From Zobellia uliginosa (GTDB taxonomy: Bacteria; Bacteroidota; Bacteroidia; Flavobacteriales; Flavobacteriaceae), in assembly GCF_900156625.1 (NCBI RefSeq), contig NZ_FTOB01000003.1, positions 558,001 through 622,000 of the forward strand: a stretch of 64,000 bases of DNA, given 5' to 3'. Both the position numbers and the translations under genes were made by a program. The notes under the pieces are model-generated. The model saw only the letters and a program-made list of their open reading frames with translations, did no database searches and had not been told where the DNA came from. Positions within the stretch are counted from its first letter, which is position 1. Each line of letters starts with the position of its first letter. Below, piece after piece: positions 52,618 to 60,225 of this stretch.

Positions 52618-53709
52618 TTAATCACTATGGAGGTTTGACGGTAAAATGCCATATTTTTTATAGAAACATTTAGAAAAATACGAAGGACTACTAAACCCTG
52701 TTTGATAGGCTATTTCAGAAATGTTACCATCTTGTTTTTCCAATCTTTCCAAGGCTTTATTTAAACGGTAATCCCTCAAGAACATATTTGGGGATTTGCC
52801 CACTAATTGCATCATTGTTCGGTATAATTTGGATTTACTGTACCCTAAATTTTCTTCAAAATCGTTAACATTTGTTGTAGGGTTTGACCATATTTTTTCA
52901 GTATAATCCATTAAACGCGTCATAAAATCTTCTTCCGTACTATTTAAAACACGCACCGATCTATTTTCTGAGATTGGAATATTCTTATTTTCTCCTTCGT
53001 AGAGGTTCTTAACTTCTGTAGTGATAAATAAATCGTTTTGGGCAATTGCACTCAAATAATTGGAGGTTTTAATAGTATCTTCAAAAAGGCCGTCCTTTTC
53101 CGTAACTGGAATTCCAGCACTAATTCCTATCTTAAACTCTAAATCTGGAGTAATAACACTATTGCGTAATTCTTGAATTTTAATTCCACAATTAATAGCA
53201 TCCGTAACAACTTTAAAAGACATCATAAAGGAATTTGCTTCTTGCTTTACCAATCTTCCATTATTATGGGATGTTAAGGTGTTTATAGAAGTAGTATAAC
53301 CTCTAATAGCCGCTTTTAAGGTGTTCTTTTCAGAAACTCGAAGCGTTTTATTTTTTATTTTAACGACCATAATACTTCTAAAAGCTGGATCGTTAATAAT
53401 GTTCAGTTTTGTGTTTTTTGATTTTTTAGGATCTTCTATACGACCTAAAAAAGATTCTACGATAGTATCATTCACTTCAATGATACGTTGTGGCACGGCA
53501 CCATGCGAATTTTGATGTAAATCAATCACAGACTGTCTATCTGGGGCATCGATCAAACAAAAGGCTGTTTGCCTTATTTCATCGCACCAATAGGTTAATC
53601 CGCGACAATTATATTTGTGTTCGATATCTAAATCAGCTTGGTGCATTTCTGCAACATGTTTTGGGGAAACACCTTCAGGAAGGTCATGGAAATCCATAAA
53701 TATTGGCAT
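52618..53709 (-). CDS. DUF4242/cyclase-like/AraC fusion regulator
   Basis: This 363-residue regulator joins three parts. Residues 1-80 look like DUF4242, the SCO4226-type nickel-binding ferredoxin-like fold (HVAEMHQADLDIEHKYNCRG). Residues ~110-255 resemble a class III nucleotide-cyclase fold (YTTSINTLTSHNNGRLVKQE, LEFKIGISAGIPVTEKDG), but the metal-binding Asp positions read Ala and Asn-Ser, so it should not cyclise. Residues ~275-363 are an AraC-type helix-turn-helix (SEIAYQTGFSSPSYFSKCFY). It probably senses a ligand or metal through the N-terminal parts and controls the two genes downstream. Confidence 0.72.
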   Translation of the reverse strand: MPIFMDFHDLPEGVSPKHVAEMHQADLDIEHKYNCRGLTYWCDEIRQTAFCLIDAPDRQSVIDLHQNSHGAVPQRIIEVNDTIVESFLGRIEDPKKSKNTKLNIINDPAFRSIMVVKIKNKTLRVSEKNTLKAAIRGYTTSINTLTSHNNGRLVKQEANSFMMSFKVVTDAINCGIKIQELRNSVITPDLEFKIGISAGIPVTEKDGLFEDTIKTSNYLSAIAQNDLFITTEVKNLYEGENKNIPISENRSVRVLNSTEEDFMTRLMDYTEKIWSNPTTNVNDFEENLGYSKSKLYRTMMQLVGKSPNMFLRDYRLNKALERLEKQDGNISEIAYQTGFSSPSYFSKCFYKKYGILPSNLHSD

Positions 53710-53891
53710 AGGTGCTTATTTTGAAGCGTAATGAATACGATCTGTTAAGGGGGGAGTTTTCTAAATTACGGAATATTAAGGGAATATCTTTTAGGACTGG
53801 TCGGAAATGTATTGGTTTATTTCCATTCCGCACACATATTATTTCCCTAGCTATCGGGCCACCCATAAAAAAAATCACAATCTTTCTTGGT

Positions 53892-54401
53892 TTAGAAGGC
53901 GCCTTTATGGACCGCTTCGTGCCAAACAAAATCATTTAATTCGTATTCGCTACCGTCAATGGTTTGAATATTCATCTCCAAATAAAGAAGATAGTCATCA
54001 CTTTTACCGGGATGGCTGCAATCTACGTAGCCTTCCCTATCTGGAAAGTTCAGTACAGGAGCATAAGTAAACACCTCTCCGGGGCCTGGCACAAATGCCG
54101 ATCGTACTACCAGCCTTATGGTGGTCTTGGTCGCTTCAACACTTTCGGTAACTTTCATTCCTTCCCCTGTACTTGAATCCGTTGAAGTATTGCGTAAGAC
54201 TAGCTGTTCGAAATAACTCGCAGGTAAGTCGTTCATCGTGTTCGTGGCAAATTCTATGATCAGGTTTCCAGAGGCATCTTTTTCCACTTTGTCGATATTT
54301 ATCGAAATAAAGGTGTCGCCAAAGCGGTCACAATTGTCTTTCCAACAACTGGATACTTGAAAGGCAATTACTAACAAAATGAACATGTTCTTGGTTCCCA
54401 T
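53892..54401 (-). CDS. Lipoprotein of unknown function
   Basis: The 169-residue product has a lipobox (VSSC, Cys about residue 19) after the ATG at 54401. A longer frame to 54458 lacks a better signal peptide. The mature chain has beta-type strands (FISINIDKVEKDASGNLIIE, EATKTTIRLVVRSAFVPGPG, YLLYLEMNIQTIDGSEYELN). No family is recognised. Confidence 0.6.
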   Translation of the reverse strand: MGTKNMFILLVIAFQVSSCWKDNCDRFGDTFISINIDKVEKDASGNLIIEFATNTMNDLPASYFEQLVLRNTSTDSSTGEGMKVTESVEATKTTIRLVVRSAFVPGPGEVFTYAPVLNFPDREGYVDCSHPGKSDDYLLYLEMNIQTIDGSEYELNDFVWHEAVHKGAF

Positions 54402-54651
54402 AAAGCTTGTTTTACGATTATATATCGTTTTATGAAAATGAAGAAAGAAGGTTAACAACCGGGGCTACATATACGCTCATTTACCTGATTTTACGTATCC
54501 ATCAAAGCTTAGGCTATCAGGCCCAAGAGGGCATTAGCATCTTAAATCATCAAATGTAGGTTGCTGGTTTTGATGGTAGTATTACAATGGGAAAGCCATT
54601 CCATATATGTCCGCTTCCCTCCTGTTGACGGCAGGTAAATTGGCAATGTGA

Positions 54652-56169
54652 CTATTTGATATTAATAGGTAATCCTATTCCTATTCCGAAGCGTAAATCA
54701 TTATCTGGCTGACTAGGGTCAAGATTTAAATCTGTTCTATCAAGAAATGTTTGAATGGTTAAAAGAGGTTTGTCCTTTTCTTTATTCTTTAAGCTAAACA
54801 ACACGCCTAATCTCATTGGGTACATTTCTATATTGTCTAAGGTACTCCCTCTATTAAATCGTATATTTTCATATCCTATTTTGCCAAATAGTCCTACTGG
54901 GACTTTAAAAGGATAATAATAGGCTTCAAGAGAAAGGGAACTACTAAAACCATATTCAAAACCAGAATCTCCAATAAAAGCAGTATCAGAATTCGTGAAA
55001 ATTACAGGGTTACCGTTTACATCACTTCCAAGTGGAGTATTTATATTTAAAGTACTATTCTTAAAATTTGAAAAATTAGAAGCTCTACCAAGAGAGGTAG
55101 AAAGCCTAATAAATAGATTCTCAGGTTTGAAGATGCTTTTTGAAGCCTCTCCCTTTTCTAAGCTATAATTCACAGACAAAGTTATCCCATAAATATTCCC
55201 TTTTTCACTAGTAAACATGTCTTTAAAACTTTTAGAATCGTCATAGGAAAACCTCTTTAAACCTTGCCTTTCATAAAAGGGACTTATACCCAAAAAGACA
55301 ATATGATTTCCCGCCCATAGAGTCTCTGCATTTTTAAGTTCTGTAGATATTATAGAATCTCTTAAGCCTTTTAAAATAGTTATTCTTTTTGCTCTAAAAT
55401 CCTTAAGAGTTTTATTTTGGCCTGCTTTCTCCTTTTTACTAGTGTCATCCTTTTTTTTACTATCCTTAGTATTTTCTTTGTCAGTCTCTTTTTCCTTTAA
55501 TCTAATTGTAAACCCATCCTCTTTTAGCTCATAAATTGTCTTGTCGAATACAGATTCTTCTAATACTTTAAATGCTTCAGCTTCTTGGTCATTGATATGA
55601 TATCCAATTAAATATTTTAATTCTTCAATGACTTCATCCTCATCTTCAACTCCATTTTTATTCTTCTCTTCTGATAAGAATTGAATCTCTATTTCTTCAA
55701 CTGCTTCCTTAAGCTTATTGTATTCAGATAATTGCTTATGCAAAATCTCTACAATCTCTAATTTGGAGGTTAATTTGTCAATTCTTTTCTCTTTGTAATA
55801 TTCTGAAAAAGAACATACATTTTTGTAAAAGTTAAATGTGATTTTTCCTTGGTCACTTCCTTTTTCTTGATCTAGGAAAAAAATACCATTGCTAGCTGCT
55901 AAATCAGCTTCAACCGACAACACACCCTTATTTCCGGAATACAAAAGGCCACTTATTTTTACGTTAGTTTTCTTTTCGTTGACAACGGCACTAATACCTT
56001 GTTGCGGCGAATTATCACCTAGCAACAAGAAATTTAAGTGTTTAGAAATTTTGCTGCTATAGGCGCTATTGCTGACTGGCTCTTCTTTCTTTTTGATAAT
56101 TACATCCTGAGAAAGGCCAAATTTTGTAAAGATTAAGCAATAGAAAAGAGTGCAAACTAGTTTTTTCAT
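54652..56169 (-). CDS. Large exported protein with charged linker and beta-barrel-like end, unknown
   Basis: This 505-residue protein has a signal peptide (cleavage near GLSQD, residue ~21). A beta-rich N-terminal part (residues ~40-130) leads to a highly charged helical stretch with runs of Lys and Glu (residues ~170-280, for example KENTKDSKKKDDTSKKEKAG). The last ~220 residues have alternating strands (YGITLSVNYSLEKG, EYGFSSSLSLEAYYYPFKVP, RFGIGIGLPINIK), like an outer-membrane barrel. I do not recognise the family. Codon use is strongly AT-biased, which suggests transfer. Confidence 0.65.
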   Translation of the reverse strand: MKKLVCTLFYCLIFTKFGLSQDVIIKKKEEPVSNSAYSSKISKHLNFLLLGDNSPQQGISAVVNEKKTNVKISGLLYSGNKGVLSVEADLAASNGIFFLDQEKGSDQGKITFNFYKNVCSFSEYYKEKRIDKLTSKLEIVEILHKQLSEYNKLKEAVEEIEIQFLSEEKNKNGVEDEDEVIEELKYLIGYHINDQEAEAFKVLEESVFDKTIYELKEDGFTIRLKEKETDKENTKDSKKKDDTSKKEKAGQNKTLKDFRAKRITILKGLRDSIISTELKNAETLWAGNHIVFLGISPFYERQGLKRFSYDDSKSFKDMFTSEKGNIYGITLSVNYSLEKGEASKSIFKPENLFIRLSTSLGRASNFSNFKNSTLNINTPLGSDVNGNPVIFTNSDTAFIGDSGFEYGFSSSLSLEAYYYPFKVPVGLFGKIGYENIRFNRGSTLDNIEMYPMRLGVLFSLKNKEKDKPLLTIQTFLDRTDLNLDPSQPDNDLRFGIGIGLPINIK

Positions 56170-56474
56170 GTCTATAGTATTGTTGGGTCAAAATCAATAA
56201 GGAACTTATAGAAATAAATACTACTAATGAGTATTTAAAAATGGGGAAGAAAAATGTAAGAAGTCAATCTTTTTGGGTATTTAAATGTATAAAAATCAAC
56301 ATCTTAAGTAAATACCCACTTTTGGGTATTTTAAATATTTGTTGTATTTTCCTTTTTTCTTATAGGATTTTACGTTATTAATCGTGAGTCTATAGGTTGC
56401 TCTTTCAAGGGACAAACCGTCTTTTTTCCCTGTACTCCCCTACCCAACAGTAAAGAATAACTAGCTTTTATACC
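56170..56474. other. Regulatory region with repeated GGGTATTT elements
   Basis: No gene was seen. TTTTGGGTATTT occurs at 56271 and 56320, and AAATACCC (56310) forms a perfect 8-base dyad with GGGTATTT (56324). Repeats of this kind just upstream of a regulator gene look like binding sites, perhaps for the regulator encoded at 56475. Confidence 0.45.
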
Positions 56475-57245
56475 GTGAACAAGGCCATTGTCTCCTATAA
56501 AAAGATATTTGATGCGGATAGCCCGTATGACGGGGCCGTGGTTATGAAATATATAGAGCGGTTAAAAAAATTGGATGACCATACCCCTTCAATGGAATCG
56601 TTTATTTTGGTAACCAATACTTCAAGACAATCCTATGAATATGTCGGCAATGATTTTGAAAAGACCTTGGGCCTTGATCGCAAACGCATGTTTTCAGAAG
56701 GACTTTCTTATTATCTGTCCCATTATCATTCCGAAGAACTGCCTTTATTACTAAATATTTTTGAGGAACTTATGAATTTTACAATGACCAAAATGACTTT
56801 GAAACAACGACAACGGGTCATCTATACCTGGAACTATCGCATACGGAATGGCAAGGGGCAATATAAGAATATGTATGTGCAACAAACACCTATTTTTTTT
56901 GATTTGAAAGGCATGCCCATCATTGGTTATTCACACAACTCCATCGTCGGGGATGGCAGTCCGAGCCCCATGATAGCGACTTGCAAATACCTAAACGAAC
57001 AGGAGGAATTTGAAACCTTGTTTTACAAGAACTATTTTCAGGAAGCCTTCCTGCAGGTACTTACAAAAAGAGAAATGGAGGTGGTCAAATTATTGGCCAA
57101 CAGCTATACCACTAAAGAAATCGCCCAAAAGCTCTATATCAGCGAACAGACTGTGGGCGTACATAGAAAAAATATTCTTGGCAAGTTGGAAATGCGGACC
57201 ACAGCTGAAATAATCGAGTACTGTAATAAATACCACGTTTTTTAA
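56475..57245 (+). CDS. LuxR-type regulator with PAS-like domain, paralogue of the one at 2512
   Basis: The 256-residue protein aligns along its whole length with the regulator at 2512-3288. Shared blocks are the PAS-like NTSRQSYEYVGNDFEKTLGL, FTMTKM, YTWNYRIRNGKGQYKNM, QQTPIFFDLKGMPIIGYSHN, and the C-terminal helix-turn-helix LTKREMEVVKLLANSYTTKE. The start is a GTG (56475), which aligns with the ATG of the paralogue. GGGTATTT repeats lie upstream. The likely role is sensing a small ligand and switching nearby genes. Confidence 0.85.
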   Translation: MNKAIVSYKKIFDADSPYDGAVVMKYIERLKKLDDHTPSMESFILVTNTSRQSYEYVGNDFEKTLGLDRKRMFSEGLSYYLSHYHSEELPLLLNIFEELMNFTMTKMTLKQRQRVIYTWNYRIRNGKGQYKNMYVQQTPIFFDLKGMPIIGYSHNSIVGDGSPSPMIATCKYLNEQEEFETLFYKNYFQEAFLQVLTKREMEVVKLLANSYTTKEIAQKLYISEQTVGVHRKNILGKLEMRTTAEIIEYCNKYHVF

Positions 57246-57374
57246 GGTACAAGCCCCCTCCCCCTAATACCATCGGCCTTACAAAATAATACCCTCCCCC
57301 GGATAATTTTATTTTCTGGCAAATGCTAAAATCACACTTAAATTGCAGGGTTTTAAACCCCAAACTGAAACCCA

Positions 57375-57402
57375 TAAAAAGAGCCCCCTTTTTGGAGGCT
57401 TC
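57375..57402 (-). terminator. Terminator of the LCIB-type operon
   Basis: On the minus strand AAGCCTCC and GGGGGCTC pair (one G-T) across a 5-base loop and are followed by TTTTTAT. It lies just past the stop at 57420. Confidence 0.75.
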
Positions 57403-57419
57403 GATTTTGTACGAATTTC

Positions 57420-58349
57420 TTAATTTTCCAATGTAACCTCAAAATATTGAAATAAACTCATATTGTAGGTAGTGTTTTCATAGAGAAAACCTAAAACATA
57501 ATCCCCTTCCTCCCATGCCTTTACATCGGAAATGGGGTTGGCCGTGGGTATATTGTTGTCAAATTCTGCTCCTATTACCAATTCGGGGTATCTTTCACTA
57601 ACAATATCTTCATTGCCAAAGAGGGTAGGCTCCTCTATACCTGTGTGCTTATAAATATCCCAAATTATAGTTTTAGAGTAATCTATGGCATCGATGGTAT
57701 GGGGTTTATGGTCAAGTTCCTTTTTAATAAGCACCACATACAGTTGTCCGTCTCCTTTTACCCCATTTATAAATGTACCTGCTCTTAGAAGTTCATTCAT
57801 ATAAAGGGTATTATCTGGAGTTCCAACATTAACTCCTGCACTGGCATTATATCTAATAACAGATCTGTTATTTTCTGGATTAAAAACACTCATAAAAAAC
57901 CAAGCAGGATCAACAGCTAAGTTTTCAGGAAGAATTATAGTAATGTTTCTTTTTTCCTCCAGAACGGTACCGTTTTCATCGCTTACTACAATACTAAAAT
58001 CATAATTGCCTTCTATTGCATCGTCGGGAATATCAAAATGTTTGTGTACGGTAGCATTTTTAACACCCTTGAATTCGTCCCAAGCTATTTCATAACTCCA
58101 AGTACCGGCATAGGTCTCTCCCTCCTTAGGTTCAATTTTTATTTGAACCATATCAATTTTATCACCTGCAAGAATTTCTGCATTAAAATGGAAATCACGG
58201 CCAACAACACCCGTCTCGTTGTTGCTGAGACCAACCTCTACATTGTCAATTGTCGCTAACAAGGGTTCGGGGTCATTGCTTTCACAGGAAGTGAATAACA
58301 AGAATGCCACAGGAATTACCAATAAGAGTGTTTTTAAATTTGTTTTCAT
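57420..58349 (-). CDS. DUF4625-like lipoprotein, last gene of the LCIB-type operon
   Basis: The 309-residue product has a lipobox (FTSC, Cys about residue 23). The first ~130 residues match DUF4625 (VEVGLSNNETGVVGRDFHFN, AGDKIDMVQIKIEPKEGETY, HKHFDIPDDAIEGNYDFSIV). The remaining ~170 residues are beta-rich and not recognised. It starts 15 bases after the small gene at 58365-58580 and is probably the fourth gene of the chain that opens with the LCIB-type gene. It is followed by a terminator. Confidence 0.7.
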   Translation of the reverse strand: MKTNLKTLLLVIPVAFLLFTSCESNDPEPLLATIDNVEVGLSNNETGVVGRDFHFNAEILAGDKIDMVQIKIEPKEGETYAGTWSYEIAWDEFKGVKNATVHKHFDIPDDAIEGNYDFSIVVSDENGTVLEEKRNITIILPENLAVDPAWFFMSVFNPENNRSVIRYNASAGVNVGTPDNTLYMNELLRAGTFINGVKGDGQLYVVLIKKELDHKPHTIDAIDYSKTIIWDIYKHTGIEEPTLFGNEDIVSERYPELVIGAEFDNNIPTANPISDVKAWEEGDYVLGFLYENTTYNMSLFQYFEVTLEN

Positions 58350-58364
58350 TGTTTTCTAGCTTAT

Positions 58365-58580
58365 TTATTTTATTGGTTTATTCATCTTTTCAATTAAATA
58401 ACCGGTAAGGGCTGCCACTGCAAGTTCTTCGGATATTATCTTGCTCAGAAGGCAAGTGCGTATTGGATACTTGGCAACTTTGGTTGGTCCTTCCGTATCT
58501 ATACCCCATCGAGAAAGTTGCTGCGCAATTGGCTTGTCCGAGAAAGGTTTTTGATTGTCCGTGATTATATGGCATGGCAT
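58365..58580 (-). CDS. Small protein of the LCIB-type operon, unknown
   Basis: This is a 71-residue soluble protein (PCHIITDNQKPFSDKPIAQQ, then LAVAALTGYLIEKMNKP). The start is the ATG at 58580 or the adjacent GTG at 58583. It lies only a few bases after the preceding gene and before the lipoprotein gene, so it is likely translated, but I recognise no family. Confidence 0.5.
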   Translation of the reverse strand: MPCHIITDNQKPFSDKPIAQQLSRWGIDTEGPTKVAKYPIRTCLLSKIISEELAVAALTGYLIEKMNKPIK

Positions 58581-58586
58581 CACTTT

Positions 58587-59081
58587 TTAATTCAAATGGA
58601 ATTTTTCCTTGCAAATCAAATTGGAATAAATCGGATAAAATTTATTTTCCCGTTGGTTGTAAATTTTCCCTTTGATAGTAAGGGATTGCCCAAACCAATG
58701 GTTGAAATCATCACTAATCGCTTTAATTTTATGATTCAAATAATACGAAAACAGTAAATCTTGGGAGGGGTTGTCATCCCAAAATTCCAAGTGTTCTTTT
58801 TGCTCCCCAATATTCGTGTATAGCTTTTCCAAGCCCCTTATGTTTTTGTAAAATTGGTTCTCAACAGCATCTGAAATAATCTTGTTTTCACTGGAGAGTA
58901 CAATAAATAGGTTAGTGATATTTTTCCTCCGAATCAATTTATAGAGGTATTCCATTGTTTTAAAATCCCGTGAAAAGGTATTGCCCAATGAGGTATAAAA
59001 ATAATTTTCGCAACTATATACGGTGTTGATCACAGGTTCCAAATTATCTGTGGGACATAGGAGAAATAGATTGTTTCGCAT
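58587..59081 (-). CDS. Possible degenerate beta-carbonic-anhydrase-like protein
   Basis: The 164-residue protein has the order of beta-carbonic-anhydrase elements: LFLLCPTDNLEPVI (like the CxDxR strand, with Cys9 and Asp12), ENYFYTSLGNTF (like the RNAGN strand), and TMEYLYKLIRRKNITNLFIVLSSENKI (like the helix and strand before GHxxCG). The His and second Cys that bind zinc, and the Arg of the Asp-Arg pair, are missing, so it should not be an active enzyme. The similarity is by pattern only. It follows the LCIB-type gene after 29 bases. Confidence 0.45.
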   Translation of the reverse strand: MRNNLFLLCPTDNLEPVINTVYSCENYFYTSLGNTFSRDFKTMEYLYKLIRRKNITNLFIVLSSENKIISDAVENQFYKNIRGLEKLYTNIGEQKEHLEFWDDNPSQDLLFSYYLNHKIKAISDDFNHWFGQSLTIKGKIYNQRENKFYPIYSNLICKEKFHLN

Positions 59082-59110
59082 TAAAGAACAGGTTAATAAT
59101 GATAGACCAA

Positions 59111-59875
59111 CTATAAGTTTTTAAATGCTTCCGTTTCCATAATGGATACCGATTTAAAATTGTCCGCTTGGTCGGTATTGACAACATCAAAGTTTCTAAC
59201 ATCCACATAATCGTTAAATTCTTCGCTCGTATTGATAATTACGCCGCCAAGCAGAAAAACTCTTTTACAAGAGAATTCCTTAATACTCATTTTTACCAAT
59301 TGTTTTATCTGTTTATCTATGGCTATATAAGTATAGTCCGTTATAGCTTTTTTAGGGTTGTCAGATTGAAGGATATCGTGTTTAAAGGGCATTAAAGTTT
59401 GTTCCAATTGAATCTGTTGATGGTCGTAATACACGTTTTGAGGTACATAGATCTGTTCTTCATTTTTTTGGTCAAACCGCTCCAAGGCAAGCATTAAGGC
59501 TCCGCAACTATTTGTTAAACGCGTTTGACCTATTCTGCGCATGCGCCCCAGTTCTCCCTCATCGGTAATGCCAATATGCGGACCGTAAAAAATAAAGGCA
59601 TCTCCACCGTCTGGAATGTGGTGGGAAAAAGCGACCATGCCCGTGAATCCTGAAAAAGGTAAGCCGCCTAGCCCCCCCATAGTAAATGGTCTGCTTAATA
59701 CTTTTCTAAAATCTGTTGAAACATTTACATCATCTGAGCAAACCGAAGTGGCAAACAGCATTTTTTTTAGGTCGGATTTATACTCCGTTTCTAAGAGAGA
59801 TAAATAACTTTCGGTTATTTCAGCTCCAGTTTTAGCACTTGGATAATGTGTATTTACTGTTTCCTTAATTTTCAT
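59111..59875 (-). CDS. LCIB-family (theta) carbonic-anhydrase-like protein
   Basis: This 254-residue protein matches the limiting-CO2-inducible B (LCIB/C) family, whose fold is that of beta carbonic anhydrases. The blocks are FATSVCSDDVNVSTDF, FTMGGLGGLPFSGFTGM, AFSHHIPDGGDAFIFYGPHI and RLTNSCGALMLALERF. The predicted zinc ligands are Cys46, His100 and Cys124. In algae LCIB works in CO2 concentrating. Here it may interconvert CO2 and bicarbonate in the cytosol, as it has no signal peptide. It heads a four-gene chain. LCIB-like genes are known mostly from algae and scattered bacteria. Confidence 0.75.
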   Translation of the reverse strand: MKIKETVNTHYPSAKTGAEITESYLSLLETEYKSDLKKMLFATSVCSDDVNVSTDFRKVLSRPFTMGGLGGLPFSGFTGMVAFSHHIPDGGDAFIFYGPHIGITDEGELGRMRRIGQTRLTNSCGALMLALERFDQKNEEQIYVPQNVYYDHQQIQLEQTLMPFKHDILQSDNPKKAITDYTYIAIDKQIKQLVKMSIKEFSCKRVFLLGGVIINTSEEFNDYVDVRNFDVVNTDQADNFKSVSIMETEAFKNL

Positions 59876-60225
59876 GACTGAATTTGTTTAGATGAATCGG
59901 ATCTCCCCTATAAGTTGCCGAGCCTGCATGGATAAAAAAGAAATGGGATTACTATACCAAGTACAATGTTTGGATAGGGTTTCTGTTTTTACTTTCTTTT
60001 AAAGCCATCGCTAATGCAACTGGGTTGCAAAATATAAATATAAACTTGTTAATGCAACTCAGTTGCGAAATTTAATTATCAGCCCGGCCATCCAACGGAT
60101 CTCCTCCCCCCACATCCTCAAATATCCAAAAACTGGGGACTTGCCAATGGCCTTTTGTAACCAATGTTACCGAAACGCTAACGATAAAGCCCTATATTCA
60201 TCAAATTCCTAAAATAAAACTATAA
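59876..60225. other. Divergent regulatory region between the LCIB-type and SQR-type genes
   Basis: No gene was seen. The feature of note is the pair of GCAACT dyads at 60016-60066 (separate entry). The stretches 59880-60010 and 60067-60225 are otherwise unremarkable. Confidence 0.55.
60016..60066. promoter_or_regulatory. Twin GCAACT-type dyads around a -7-like box
   Basis: GCAACTGGGTTGC (60016-60028) and GCAACTCAGTTGC (60054-60066) are two copies of one dyad, 38 bases apart start to start. Between them TAAACTTG (60041-60048) is one mismatch from TAnnTTTG on the plus strand. A regulator bound at both sites would cover the promoter. The regulator is not identified, and no MarR or ArsR gene is near. 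Confidence 0.6.
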
